Shown here: positions 12,850 to 23,299 of the stretch, one piece after another
Layout: each line of letters starts with the position of its first letter
How positions within the stretch are numbered: the stretch's first letter is position 1
Notes under the pieces: model-generated
What the model saw: only the letters and a program-made list of their open reading frames with translations
The model's database searches: none
What the model was told of the DNA's origin: nothing
Translations under genes and position numbers: made by a program
DNA from: Sodiomyces alkalinus F11
Lineage: Eukaryota; Ascomycota; Sordariomycetes; Glomerellales; Plectosphaerellaceae
Reading direction: 5' to 3'
Length of the DNA stretch: 64,000 bases
NCBI RefSeq assembly: GCF_003711515.1
Contig: NW_021167081.1
Coordinates: 3,218,483-3,282,482 of the forward strand

Positions 12850-14173
12850 GCGAATAGACCTCCTGCTATACTTATATAGACTTAGGTTTGGACTTAGATA
12901 TTATTAACCGCGCTAGCCTCTTACAGGCTTACGAACCCTTAGGACCTGCTAAGGATGTCTTGTGGTTAGTACTAGGTTAGTAGGTAAAGACCTACGGTGT
13001 TATAAAATTAATTTACTAGATCATAGATAGGGCAGGACGCGAGCTAAAACTATTATATTTCACGTTATAGATTTAGATCCTAATAGCGCCTATATTACTC
13101 TTAGTCTCCTATAGCTTTAGTTCTATAGTCCTAGTATCTACTAAAAGGATAAGACGTAGACTTTTCGTCTTTAGAAGTTCCAATTAGCTCTTATTACTAT
13201 AACTCGTTAGCTACGGAAGGCTATTAACCGCGCTACTATAGTAGTCCCGTTAATAGTATAGACTACTACGGCCGTTTATCCTACGCGTTTAGGCTAGATT
13301 ATAACCGTTACCTAGAACCCTCCTTAAGACTACTAAGAGTATATCTAGAACCTACTTAGCCCCCCTAATACGGATACCCTCCCTAAACTATACTAAGGTT
13401 TTGCTAACGTTTTTAACACGGTTAAAGCCGGTCGCCTTTTACCGTACTATAAGTAGGACTACGCTATTAAACTTAATAAAGGTAAATCGCCCCCTTTTAG
13501 TCCTATTTACGGCTTAGCTAAGGAGGAACTCGTAGTCTTAAAGGAGTATATTAAATATACTTCGGCGAAATAATAGACCCGGCCTTTATCTAGTCTAGTA
13601 GGCGCCCCTATCCTTTATATCCCAAAGAAGGGTGGAAAGCTAAGACTATATATAGATTGTTAAGGACTTAATAAGGTAACTAAGAAGGACTGTATCCTAC
13701 TCCCGCTAATCCACGAGATTTTAGACCGCTAATCCTATTCGATAATTTATACGAAGTTAGACCTTAAGGACGCTTATTACCGGTTACGGATCCGAGAAAG
13801 CCATAAATAAAAGACTATATTCCGGAATAAGTACGGGTATTATAAGTATCTAATAATACCTTTTAGTCTTTATAACGCTTTAACCGCCTTGTATAATATT
13901 AATAAGTCTTTATAAGGGCTTATAGACACGATTTACGTTATTGACCTAAATAATATCCTAATCTATAGCTCGGATATAGTATCGTATCGGTAATATATAT
14001 AGAGTCTCCTATAACGGTTACGGGAATAGTTCCTATACGCTAATCCGAAGAAATATATCTTTAAGATTTAAGAGGTAGAGTTCCTCGGGTTTATCTATAA
14101 TCTTTCTAGTATCTTTATAGACCCTGAATAGATAAAAGCTATCCGGGATTAGGAAGAGCTAGATACGATTAAG
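12850..14173 (+). pseudogene. Gypsy I pol, 5' part (protease and RT)
   Basis: An aspartic-protease motif (TYIDLGLDLDIINRA, normally DSG) sits near 12,868-12,915. RT follows with GAPILYIPKKGGKLRLYID near 13,600-13,660, LDLKDAYYRLRI near 13,755-13,790, and an active-site box near 13,940 reading DLNNILIYS, where both Asp codons of the usual YxDD are damaged. The frame reaches the RT thumb (VEFLGFIYNLSSIFIDPEQI) before it is cut at 14,173 by the 5' LTR of Gypsy II. It resumes at 21,394. Confidence 0.8.
14169..14173 (+). repeat. Target-site duplication TTAAG (left) of Gypsy II
   Basis: TTAAG directly precedes the first base of the 5' LTR and recurs at 21,394-21,398 directly after the 3' LTR. Five bases is the usual length for Gypsy integrase. 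Confidence 0.9.
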
Positions 14174-14386
14174 TGTTACGGGTTACCCCGATATAGAGGA
14201 TCCGGCTATACTCCGGATCTTCCTAACTACGTGCTTAGTTAACGGACCTATATCGCTAAGTTATCGCTACCTTATAACTAGCCTAACGCTATAGACTTTT
14301 CTCCATTTTCTTTTTCCTTCCTTAGTTCTAGATAATCTATTATTATAACCTTACTTAGTGCCACGACCTATAGCTAATCGTTTATA
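14174..14386 (+). repeat. 5' LTR of Gypsy II
   Basis: 213 bp, starting TGTTACGGGTTACCCC. It matches 21,180-21,393 almost base for base. Most of the differences I saw are C/T or G/A changes of RIP type. Confidence 0.9.
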
Positions 14387-14499
14387 TATCTAGAACTTAG
14401 CGATACCCACGCGCTACACTAGCGATAGATTAGGATCCTAACGCTATCGCCTAGTAACCTATTAGAATTAAATAGGTTATAGAGTGGATAAACTAACGG

Positions 14500-15700
14500 T
14501 TTAAAGAAAACGACCGAGCCCTAAACGTAAGGCTAAGCCCTCTCTATAAATAATATACCGATATTAACTCGAGGCTCGCTCCGATATAAGAATATTACTC
14601 GGAAATACGCTAGTTTAGGGACCGATAACGCGCGAGAGAAGACGCCGACGAGTAATAACGCTAGTTAGTCGAATAGCTTATAGCCCGGCTCCTAGGATCG
14701 CCTGCCCCGTAGAACCTAACGCCGCTTAACCTAAATATCCTAGCTCCCTCGTAGACCCCGATAATCCTTATACTAGTAGAGTCTACCCTATTACCGGTTC
14801 TATCGCCTACGCTATAGCCGATAATAATAGTAGTCGCCTCGACCTCGACGGCGATACCCCGTAAAACCGTTAATAGCCCGGCGAAGTTCTTAGGGAAACG
14901 AGTATATTATAGCGTGTAGGCCTATACGATACGGTAGAAGCTTATAATCGATAACGACTTATTCTAAAATAATATATAAGCTTAGTATATAATCTATAAT
15001 TACCTAGGGCCCGAAGCATAATAGGTTATATCGGCTTTTTATAAAAGCGATAGGCCGGGTAAGCTTATAAATCCTAATAACTTTATAGCGTATCTCGATT
15101 ATACCTACTTTAACCCTATAGAATAAGTCTAGGCCGCCTAAGCCTTACGCACGATTCGTTAACAAACCAATAAGTCGTTTACCGCTTTCCTGCCCCGTTT
15201 CCAAAGATAGATCGCCTTTACGGGTAATACCAAATAGGAAGCCACCGTATAGATCTTATTCCTTAAAGGAGCGATTCCTTCGCGATTTAGGGATAAACTT
15301 ATCTCAGCCCGAATCCCTATTAACCACTATACTATATAGGTTAACGGCGTGTAAAAGATTATTAGGAAACTTAAAGGCTCTTAGTTTAAAGAAAACTACG
15401 ATAAATAAGCTTAAGACTATATAACTGCGAAGAAGGATACTAACGGCGATATAAAGATAGGCGGAGTAAACCGTATTAGCGATAAGAAGGCGAAGTAAAA
15501 AACTCGGATATACTATAACTATAATAAAAAGCGGTATATCGCTCGGAACTATAAAAAGCTAAAGCAAAACTAAGACACGGTCCGGAAGGTTAAGGAGACT
15601 CGTACGAAAGATCGCGATAAGAGCGGGGATAAGTTAACTAGCGAGGACGACTCGGAAAAAGAGTAGCTCTAACACGAAAATAGGCGTTAAAGCCGATAGC
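14500..15700 (+). pseudogene. Gypsy II Gag with damaged zinc knuckle
   Basis: The frame runs after the 5' LTR and leader. The capsid-like core is near 15,130-15,390 (FTGNTKQEATVQILFLKGA). A CX2CX4HX4C knuckle near 15,510-15,555 now reads YYNYNKKRYIARNYK, with Cys to Tyr at the zinc ligands. Lys/Glu-rich charged sequence surrounds it. It packages element RNA by family precedent. In-frame stops are TAG/TAA only. The start codon could not be fixed. Confidence 0.7.
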
Positions 15701-15719
15701 CGCGATACGGCGGGAGTAA

Positions 15720-18700
15720 AAGGCGTTTAAAATACGTGCTAGTAATAACCCGGTATTTATAATAGCTAGAGTAAATCAATAGTGTATCCTCGCCCGTATT
15801 AATACTAGTTATAACTACTATACCGCTATAACTAAATAGTTTACCTAAAGACTCTAATTACTATTAGTTAATAATATAAATCGACTACTAAATAGCTTCT
15901 TAGAAGCTACTAGGACTATTAATAGCGCGGGGATCGCCGTCTATAAGCTTAAGATTAGCGGTTACCCGTAAAGAATATTCGTATATATAATACCCGGGCT
16001 TAACTAAGATATATTCCTCGGGAAGTCTTAGATAGAATAAAACAATATAACGTACTACGCTAAAAATAAACGGCTTTACTACGGAGTAGCCGGATTAAAC
16101 ATACGACTTTAATCTAAAAAGGAACCTATTAGAGTATAAGCTATCTATAACGCTTATTTAGTTGTAGGATCTATATTCGCGGGTATTATTCGATAACTAT
16201 AACGGAAGGGTAAAGAAGTCTTAATCTAAGGAGTAAGCTTAAGCGATATCGAAAAAGCGTTATATAAGAAATAAGTAATAAACCCGAAGGACTTTATACC
16301 CGAAGAGTTATTACGAGAATTCGGCGATTTATTCGCGCCCGATAAGGCTAATTAATTACCGCTATACTAATTAGGAGTCGACTATAAAGTAAACCTTATA
16401 CCCGGAAGCGACGGTAAGGAATTATCGCTTCCTTAAGGGCCGCTCTATAATATATTAAGAGAAGAACTCTTAGTATTATAGAAAATACTTACCGACCTAA
16501 TAGATAAAGGATTTATCCGTGCTAGTAGTTTAGAAACCGCGGCTCCTATCCTCTGTATAAAACAGCTCGGCGGAGAATTTCGATTTTATTACGACTATTA
16601 AGCGTTAAACGCGATTACTAAGCGATACTATTATTTATTTCCCCTAAACGCTAAGACGCTATAAAACCTAAGCTAAGTAAACTAGTTTATAAAGCTTAAT
16701 ATAATCGCCGCCTTCTACAAGATTAGGATAGCCCTAGGACACAAATATAAGACCGCGTTCCGAACTCGGTTTAGGCTCTTCGAATAGCTTATCTACCCGT
16801 TTAGCCTAAATAAGGCTCCCGCGACTTTCTAGCGATATATTAATACAATACTATAACGCTTTTTAGACGGTTTTATTACCGCTTATATTAATAATATCTT
16901 AATTTACTTTAGTAGGAGTTGGGCCGACTATAAGGCGAAGGTAAAGTAGGTACTCCGCGTACTCGCGGATACCGGCCTAAACCTAAATCCGTCGAAGTAT
17001 CAGTTTAGCGTAAAGACCGTAAAGTACCTAGGATTTATAATTACCGCGGGGAAAGGCGTATCTTACGACGTAAAGAAGTTATAAGCTATTCGCGAGTAGG
17101 AAACGCCTATAACGGTTAAGGGCGTACGAAGCTTTGTAGAGTTTATAAATTATTACCGAATCTTTATTAAGGATTTTTCGGGGATCTCGGCCCTATTAAT
17201 AGCACTAACTAAGAAATACTATACCTTTTAATAGGGTCCTATAGAATAAGCGGCCTTTCGCGAGCTAAAGGCGAGGTTCTACGAAGGACCGATACTATAA
17301 TAGTAAGACCTAATAAATATGATATTTATTAAGACGGATTACTCGGGGTTTACCCTTAGGGGTAGCCTAACGTAAAAAGACGCGGATAGAAATCGCTACG
17401 TAGTCGTATACTACTCTTATAAACTTAATAGAGCGGAATATAACTACTTAATCTATAATAAGGAAATACTAGCGATTATAAGTTGTTTAATAATATAGCG
17501 GGCCGAGCTTATTAATTATAGGTAGTTTATAGTCCTCTCTAATTACAAGGCCCTTAAATATTTTATAATAAAGCGAATACTTATTAAGCGATAAAGCCGA
17601 TAAGCCGGCGAGCTTATATAATTCGACTTTATACTTAAGTATCGGAAGGGAAAGGATAACACAATAGCGGATACCCTCTTACGTTAATAGTAAGATAAGC
17701 CCTAAGATATAACGGATAAACGGGAATAATCTTATTATATTTAATTAATTCCCGATACCGCGATTCTACGTAGCATTCGCTATATCAATAGCGGTTAATC
17801 GATCTTTAAGGCGGACTAAAAGCTATGGCGATTATAGGATAAAACGCTTATAACCGATAAATAATATCGAGGAGCCTTATCTACGGTCGCTAAAAAAAAC
17901 GATAATGCCTACTATTATTAGAATTAAAGCTATAAATAGCCGAGTACTTAGTCTTTACGATTAGGTTACTATTATTCCGCGACCGAATTTAGGTGCCTAG
18001 GTCTATTAAAGGGTTAACGTTATAAGGGAGGATTATCTACTTAATTTACGATTTAGTAATCGGAGGATACCCCGGATATAAAAACACTATCGCCTTAGTA
18101 GCGCGTTGCTTTTTCTAGCCGAGGATAAATAAGGATATCGGACGATTTATCCAGAACTACGACGTCTACGGAAAGGGGTATATATAAAGAAATACGAAAT
18201 AAGGCCTTTTACGCCCCTTTCCGGTACTAGAACGAATACGGAGCGACCTATTAATAGATTTTATAACGGACTTACTATTAGCCGGCGCGAAGAAGGCGCG
18301 CTACTTTTAGGTTATTATAGACCGTCTAATTAAGGCGGTAATATTAAAAGCGATAAAGATAATAGAAGCCGAAGCTTACGCGGAATAGTTCCTATACTAT
18401 TATTTCCGGTTCCACGGAATACCTAAGTCGATTATTAGCGATTAAGGCTTAAACTAGATAAGTAGGTTCTAGAAGTACTTTTATAAGCTCGCACGGATAT
18501 CGTGTAAGCTTAGTATAGTATACTACCCTAGACCGATAAAGTAATAACGCGTATAAACTAAGAAGTATAAGCTTATTTACAAGCCTTTATCTATTACGCT
18601 TAGGACGACTAGGATCGCCTATTACCCGTAGTATCACTAGCCCTCAATAACCGCGAGAGCTTTATAATAGGGTTCAGTCCTTTTTTCTTAGAGTATAACT

Positions 18701-19330
18701 ATTATATCGATCCGATCTAATTAACCGAAAAGCCCCTTTTAGAACCTAAAGTATTAGCGGCTTATAACCTACTAGGCTATTTATTGGAAGCGATAAGTTC
18801 GTCTAGGCCGTGATTATTTTAACGTGGCTTAGAAATAAGGAGTCTACTAACTAATATCGTATACCGGCTAAGCGTTTTAAGATTAACGATTTAGTCTAGC
18901 TATTATTAGCTAACGATTTAACTCCGCGACTATCACTAAAGCTTAACTAGCTCTATCGTAAATACCGAGTTATAAAGGTAATTAGCGTATACGTAATTAA
19001 GCTCACCGTGCTATTATAAATCTACCCTTAATTCTATATAGACTTATTATATCGCGCGGGCGATAACCCCTTTCCATGATAGGTAGTAGATAACCCTTAA
19101 CTACCGCCTATTCGAGAAGTAACCGATAATAAAGAATAAGAAGTTAAGGAAATCCTCTACGCGAGGATAAAAAGGCGAGGTAGGGGATTAAGACGTGAAG
19201 TACTAATACGATAGGTAGGATACTATAAGCCTATATAGGAACCTCTAGAATTATTAGCGTAAACGCGGGCATTTAATAAGTTTAAAGGGAAATTCAGTTT
19301 AGTAGTAATAAACGATAGCCCGTTAAATAC
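15720..19330 (+). pseudogene. Gypsy II pol with C-terminal chromodomain
   Basis: RT spans about 16,480-17,050 (FIRASSLETAAPIL, FRLFEQLIYPFSLNKAPATF). Its active site at 16,880-16,910 reads AYINNILIYF, so both catalytic Asp codons are Asn, as RIP of TpG would give. RNase H lies at about 17,280-17,640 and ends with KGKDNTIADTLLR. The integrase core spans about 18,010-18,720, and a GPY/F-like tail lies near 18,840-19,030. The chromodomain is near 19,120-19,270: ILYARIKRRGRGLRREVLI, then QVGYYKPIQEPLE, which matches the V-G/K-Y-x-x-P-x-W-E-P pattern with Trp replaced by a stop. This domain is expected to read methylated histone H3. Confidence 0.85.
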
Positions 19331-19399
19331 CTTCGCGCTATTATAATATAGGAACCGATATATAAGCGATCGTATCGCGATAATTAGAAAGGAGTAAAA

Positions 19400-20830
19400 A
19401 TCGGATTTAGTTCAGGCCGGATAGGCCCCGCGCCTTAGCCACGCTTAATATAAGCCTAGATTAATATCCTCGGCCTTAAAATCGCTATCCTTAGGATTAT
19501 CGACTTCCGTAAAAGTCCTACCCTTATCGCCCCGCTATAGGTCGGAGTCCGTCTCCTTAACCTTATTATTACCTTTATCGTCGCCGTTATCGGGGATTAT
19601 AACCGCGCGAGCGATAGTTATACCCGTAAGTGTAAAAGCCCGCCTACGCTCCGCATAGTATTAGAATTCGGAGATTATAATATTAGCGCGACTAAGTACG
19701 AGTATCTCCCTAAATAGCCGAGTATACTCCCCTAGCTCTATAAGACTAAGGCGTCTAAAGTCTTCGTCCGATAACGTTAACCCCGATAAGGGAGTAGGAG
19801 TAATAGGACGGGCGTTTTTTTCCGCTACGATATTAGGAGGGATTAGGCCCGAAACTACTACCTTACCTATAACCTTATAAGGAGGAGATAAGGCTAGTTA
19901 TTCCGCCTTAGTAATAACCTCCTCTAAAGGCGATATATTTAGTCCCGACGCTATCTTTTCTACGACCTCTAATGGAGGAGAAAAGACTACTATAACCACC
20001 TTATTAGCGACCTCCGTTACCGGAGGAAGCGAGGCTAGTTTAGCTACCTTATTAATAACCTTAGGAAGAGGTAATAAAGCTAAGTACGGTGCTACCGCTT
20101 CTTAGACCTCCTAGGGAGGAGAAGGGGCTAGCGCGATTACTATACCGGGAGTCTCCGCGGGATATATAGCTATAGGTGATATCGCTATTATCGCTTCCCT
20201 AACTATATGGGTATCCTAAAACGCCGCGTAGGCGATAAAATACGATTCCTACTCCTAAAAGAAGAGTTAGCGATACTATCGGGATCTCTTAAGAGGGAGG
20301 AAGTCTTATAAGGGCGTTCTTATTATTATCGCTAATAAGGGTAGCCGTCTTAAATAACCTTTACACGTGGCCTTTAAGGTGCGCTAGGAGAGGAGTATAC
20401 TAGTATATCTTTATAGAGTATATATAGTATTTCTTCCCCCGATTAGTCTAGCTATGATAAAGGCGCTTATACTTCCTATTAGCGATATCGCGCGTATAAA
20501 AAAGGCACGGCTTAGTGTAAATATTACCGGGAGGGTGCTTAGGAGGCCGACTACCCGCCGATTTCTTCTTCTTAGGCGGCGGCGAGGGCGATAACGCGAA
20601 CTATTATATAGTTAGTATCGCCTTAAGATATAAGAGCGTTATACCTATATCGTTATCGGCGGCACGCTTACTACTATTATTACCCCTATTATCGCCGGGG
20701 GCTAATACCGTCTATAAAAACGATATAAATTAGTAAAGGATTCCTAATAAAAAGATCACGAGTAAGAGACGGCTTACCTTAAACGGGGAACTCTTAAATT
20801 AGCCGAGTATTACTATTATTATCTAAGGAT
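19400..20830 (-). pseudogene. Antisense ORF in Gypsy II 3' region with Cys-rich zinc-cluster-like motif
   Basis: Between the chromodomain and the 3' LTR, the convincing frame is on the opposite strand. From its 5' end it has a Pro/Lys patch (PSPPPKKKKSAGSRPP near 20,540-20,595), then a stretch with ligand-like spacing near 20,390-20,515: CLFYTRD, RLYHSQ, KKYYIYSIKIYQYTPL. If Tyr codons TAT/TAC are read as RIP-changed TGT/TGC, this gives about CX2CX12CX8CX2CX6C. After a Pro/Val-rich linker with repeated cctcc motifs, a well-formed helical segment follows near 19,630-19,790 (DEDFRRLSLIELGEYTRLF, AERRRAFTLTGITIARAVI). An acidic tail ends near 19,400. Stops are TAG/TAA at Gln/Trp positions. Function unknown; a zinc-cluster DNA-binding role is inference. 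Confidence 0.55.
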
Positions 20831-21159
20831 AAGCGATATTAGAGGAATCGTTATTATAAGAAAGAAAAGCACGTATATAACCGCTATTACTATTATTATT
20901 ATTATTAAAGGTAGGGAGTGGAATAGAGGAAAAAAGGGCCTACGCGGAAAATAGGGCCGATATATTTACGGTTAGTATCTACGCGAGGGTAGCCTATATT
21001 ACTATTTTGGATATATAAATAAAAGTTAGCAGGCTACCTATGATTTCTTTAATATTAAGGTAAGGACGAGGTAAGATAAAAAGACGCGACTATTCCTTTA
21101 TCACCACGACGTAAAGGGGAGCCGAACCACGACGGTAACGCGCGGTTATATAACCCCTG

Positions 21160-21179
21160 GAGGGAAAGGGGGGGGATAG
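21160..21179 (+). other. Polypurine tract of Gypsy II
   Basis: A purine-rich run with seven consecutive G directly precedes the 3' LTR, where second-strand DNA synthesis is primed in LTR elements. Confidence 0.8.
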
Positions 21180-21393
21180 TGTTACGGGTTAACCTCGATA
21201 TAGAGGATCCGGCTATACTCCGGATCTTCCTGACTACGCGCTTAGTTAACGGACCTATATCGCTAAGTTATCGCTACCTTATAGCTAGCCCGGCGCTATA
21301 GACTTTTCTCCTTTTCCTTCTTCCTTTCTTAGTTCTAGATAATCTATTATTACGACCTTACTTAGTGCCATGACCAGTGACTAGTCGTTTATA
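21180..21393 (+). repeat. 3' LTR of Gypsy II
   Basis: 214 bp, starting TGTTACGGGTTAACC and ending TCGTTTATA. It is followed by the second TTAAG target copy (21,394-21,398). Confidence 0.9.
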
Positions 21394-21880
21394 TTAAGAA
21401 GATCCAGGTTTTTTTAGGATTGACGGGTTTTTACCGGCGGTTTATAAAAGCCTACTCTAAAGTTATAGCACTACTAACTAACCTATTAAAAGATGGAGGA
21501 AAAGTCGGGGTCTCCGTATTAACCTCCAAGGAGCGGGATACTTTCCGCCTATTATACTACAAATTCTAGGAGGCGTCCGTTCTTCGATACTTTAACTTAA
21601 TATTACTAGTCCGGATTAAGCCGGACGTATTAAATTTCGCCCTAAGCGTAGTTATTAGTTACCTTAACGTAGACTAATAATAAAGACCTATAGTATTCTT
21701 TTCTAGGAAGCTATGTAGTCCCGAGTTAAATTACTTTACCCTGGATATAGAGCTTATACCTATTATAGAATCTTTTCGATAATAGAGATACTATATTGCC
21801 TATACGTAGACCCCTGTAAAGATATTAATAGACTACTTAAATTACCGCTACTAATATGCCCTGACCAGCCATATCCTATA
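21394..21880 (+). pseudogene. Gypsy I pol, 3' part (RT end and RNase H), truncated
   Basis: It begins with the second TTAAG copy and continues the RT frame: FLGLTGFYRRFIKAYSKVI, then the RNase H block (PIVFFSRKLCSPELNY, LDIELIPIIESFRQ). Near 21,850-21,895 the Gypsy I frame stops resembling RNase H and gives way to inverted family A copy B. The integrase is therefore lost. The junction has no visible terminal repeat, so a deletion or recombination breakpoint is likely. Confidence 0.8.
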
Positions 21881-21889
21881 AGGCTTTCT

Positions 21890-22980
21890 CGACGTTAGTG
21901 GAGCCGACGACGCGCTTCATAGGCGGCTCCGTAGGGGTCTTAGTGGGTGCTAGGCGTTTTATCGGTAGCGTTAGCACTAATTCCTCGCCGGTACGTACTA
22001 TAGTTAGGAAGTCCTTAACTAAGAGTATTATAGGTATTACTTCCTTACCCTTAATAGTAGGCAGACCGTGTATATACTTACGGATACGCTCGTTAATAAT
22101 ATTAGCCTATCCAGCGTAGTCCTTAAGGTATACCTTAAGCTCCGGGTATACTAAGTCTATATCCGTCTTCGATAGAATAATATCGTATACCGCCTTAAAA
22201 AGGTATATATAGTCTTAGACATATTAAAGTATAAACCCGGGTACCTAAGCGTTCTCTAGCCTTATAGGCGTTTTAGGCTATAGGACGCCGGCGGATAATA
22301 GTCCCGCCGTAGTATCTACTAGGTTAACTTCGGCCTCTAAGTTAATATACGCGGTAGATCGGGGGGCCGATTTAAGGCTAGGGGTATCGGCGTTAACCGT
22401 GCGGGTAAACTAGGGCGTCTTCTTAAACTTCCCCGAGGACGTACGGGGGGTATTAGCATTACGGCCTATCTGAATATAATCCTTAAACGGGGTATTAGGG
22501 CGGTCCTATTAGGCGAGCTCCTTATTAGCTTCTAATAGATAATATAACTACGGGAACTATCTAATAATAATCTTAGCCTTATACTCGGTAATCTCCGTAT
22601 TTTCTTTAGCATAGTTTATAGGTATAAAGACTATACGATTAAGGTCCTTAGTCTTTAGGTAGAGGTAACCCTATACTTCCGCGTAGACGTGGAATTCCCG
22701 GAGTTTACCTAAGTAGGATTCTTTCCACGCTATAAAGCGTTCGCCGAGAACGCTTAGCTTATATTCTAGCCGTTCTTCGCCGCCGTAAAAGGTAACGGCT
22801 CGATAATACCCGGCTTTTATAAAGCCGGCGCCTAGTTTCTTATGGTTCCTAAAAGCTCGCTCGAAATAATCGCGGTAGTCCTAGTCTTTAAAGGGCTAGT
22901 AGGAACTTAGCGCCCTTACCGCGAAGTAAGTAAAGGGCAGGGCGGGTCTAAATCGCCGAGATAGTATAGGGGAAAACGTG
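21890..22980 (-). pseudogene. Unknown ORF 3' of integrase in family A copy B
   Basis: This is the minus-strand counterpart of the 5,500-7,190 ORF. It contains DYRDYFERAFRNHKK and KAGYYRAVTFYGGEERLEYK near 22,750-22,880, and ELKVYLKDYAGQANIINERI near 22,085-22,145. Protein-level similarity to copy A is high while the DNA has diverged, which supports real past coding. The C-terminal third present in copy A is missing, cut at the junction with Gypsy I. Function unknown. Confidence 0.6.
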
Positions 22981-23299
22981 GCTTTCTCTGTTAGTTTACC
23001 GTGGGAAGCGGTAGGAGCGGGCAGTTCGCACTTATATAAATAGAGGGATAAGGGGGTATATGTTATAAAAATAACGTATACGTAAAGGAAATACTAGACT
23101 AGGAAACTACGTTTACGACTCTAATATTCGCGGTTATAGTAAGAAAGAAAAGGAGAAAATAAAAAGACAAAGGGAGGATAGGAAGGAAGAGAAGGGGAAA
23201 AACTCGAGCGGTATGGGCGTAATATTAATCTTTCTAATGCCTAGCGGAACGCCGTGGTAACCGTGGCTATTACGGTGGTTAATAAAAGGTATATATAGG

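Larger units (their letters stand above)
14174..21393 (+). mobile_element. Gypsy II, complete chromodomain LTR retrotransposon nested in Gypsy I
   Basis: Two LTRs of 213 and 214 bp begin TGTTACGGGTT, and both now end in TTTATA (normally CA). They enclose Gag, protease, RT, RNase H, integrase, a chromodomain and a long antisense ORF. A purine tract (21,160-21,179) sits just before the 3' LTR. The element interrupts the RT frame of Gypsy I, so it is younger than Gypsy I. Chromodomain Gypsy elements (chromoviruses) are thought to target heterochromatin through this domain. RIP is heavy throughout. Confidence 0.95.
11560..21880 (+). mobile_element. Gypsy I retrotransposon, split by Gypsy II and 3'-truncated
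   Basis: Gag, protease and the first half of RT lie at 11,560-14,173. The frame resumes at 21,394 after the 7.2-kb Gypsy II insertion. Removing the insert and one copy of the TTAAG target duplication joins the frame directly (DTIK, then KIQVFLGLTGFYRRF). The 3' part ends within RNase H near 21,880, where inverted family A copy B begins. Integrase and 3' LTR are missing. RIP is heavy on both sides of the insert. Confidence 0.85.

Noticed and set aside
21898..22119. A 73-codon plus-strand frame at the Gypsy I/copy B junction
   Set aside because: It is antisense to the conserved minus-strand ORF of copy B, whose protein similarity with copy A shows the real coding direction.
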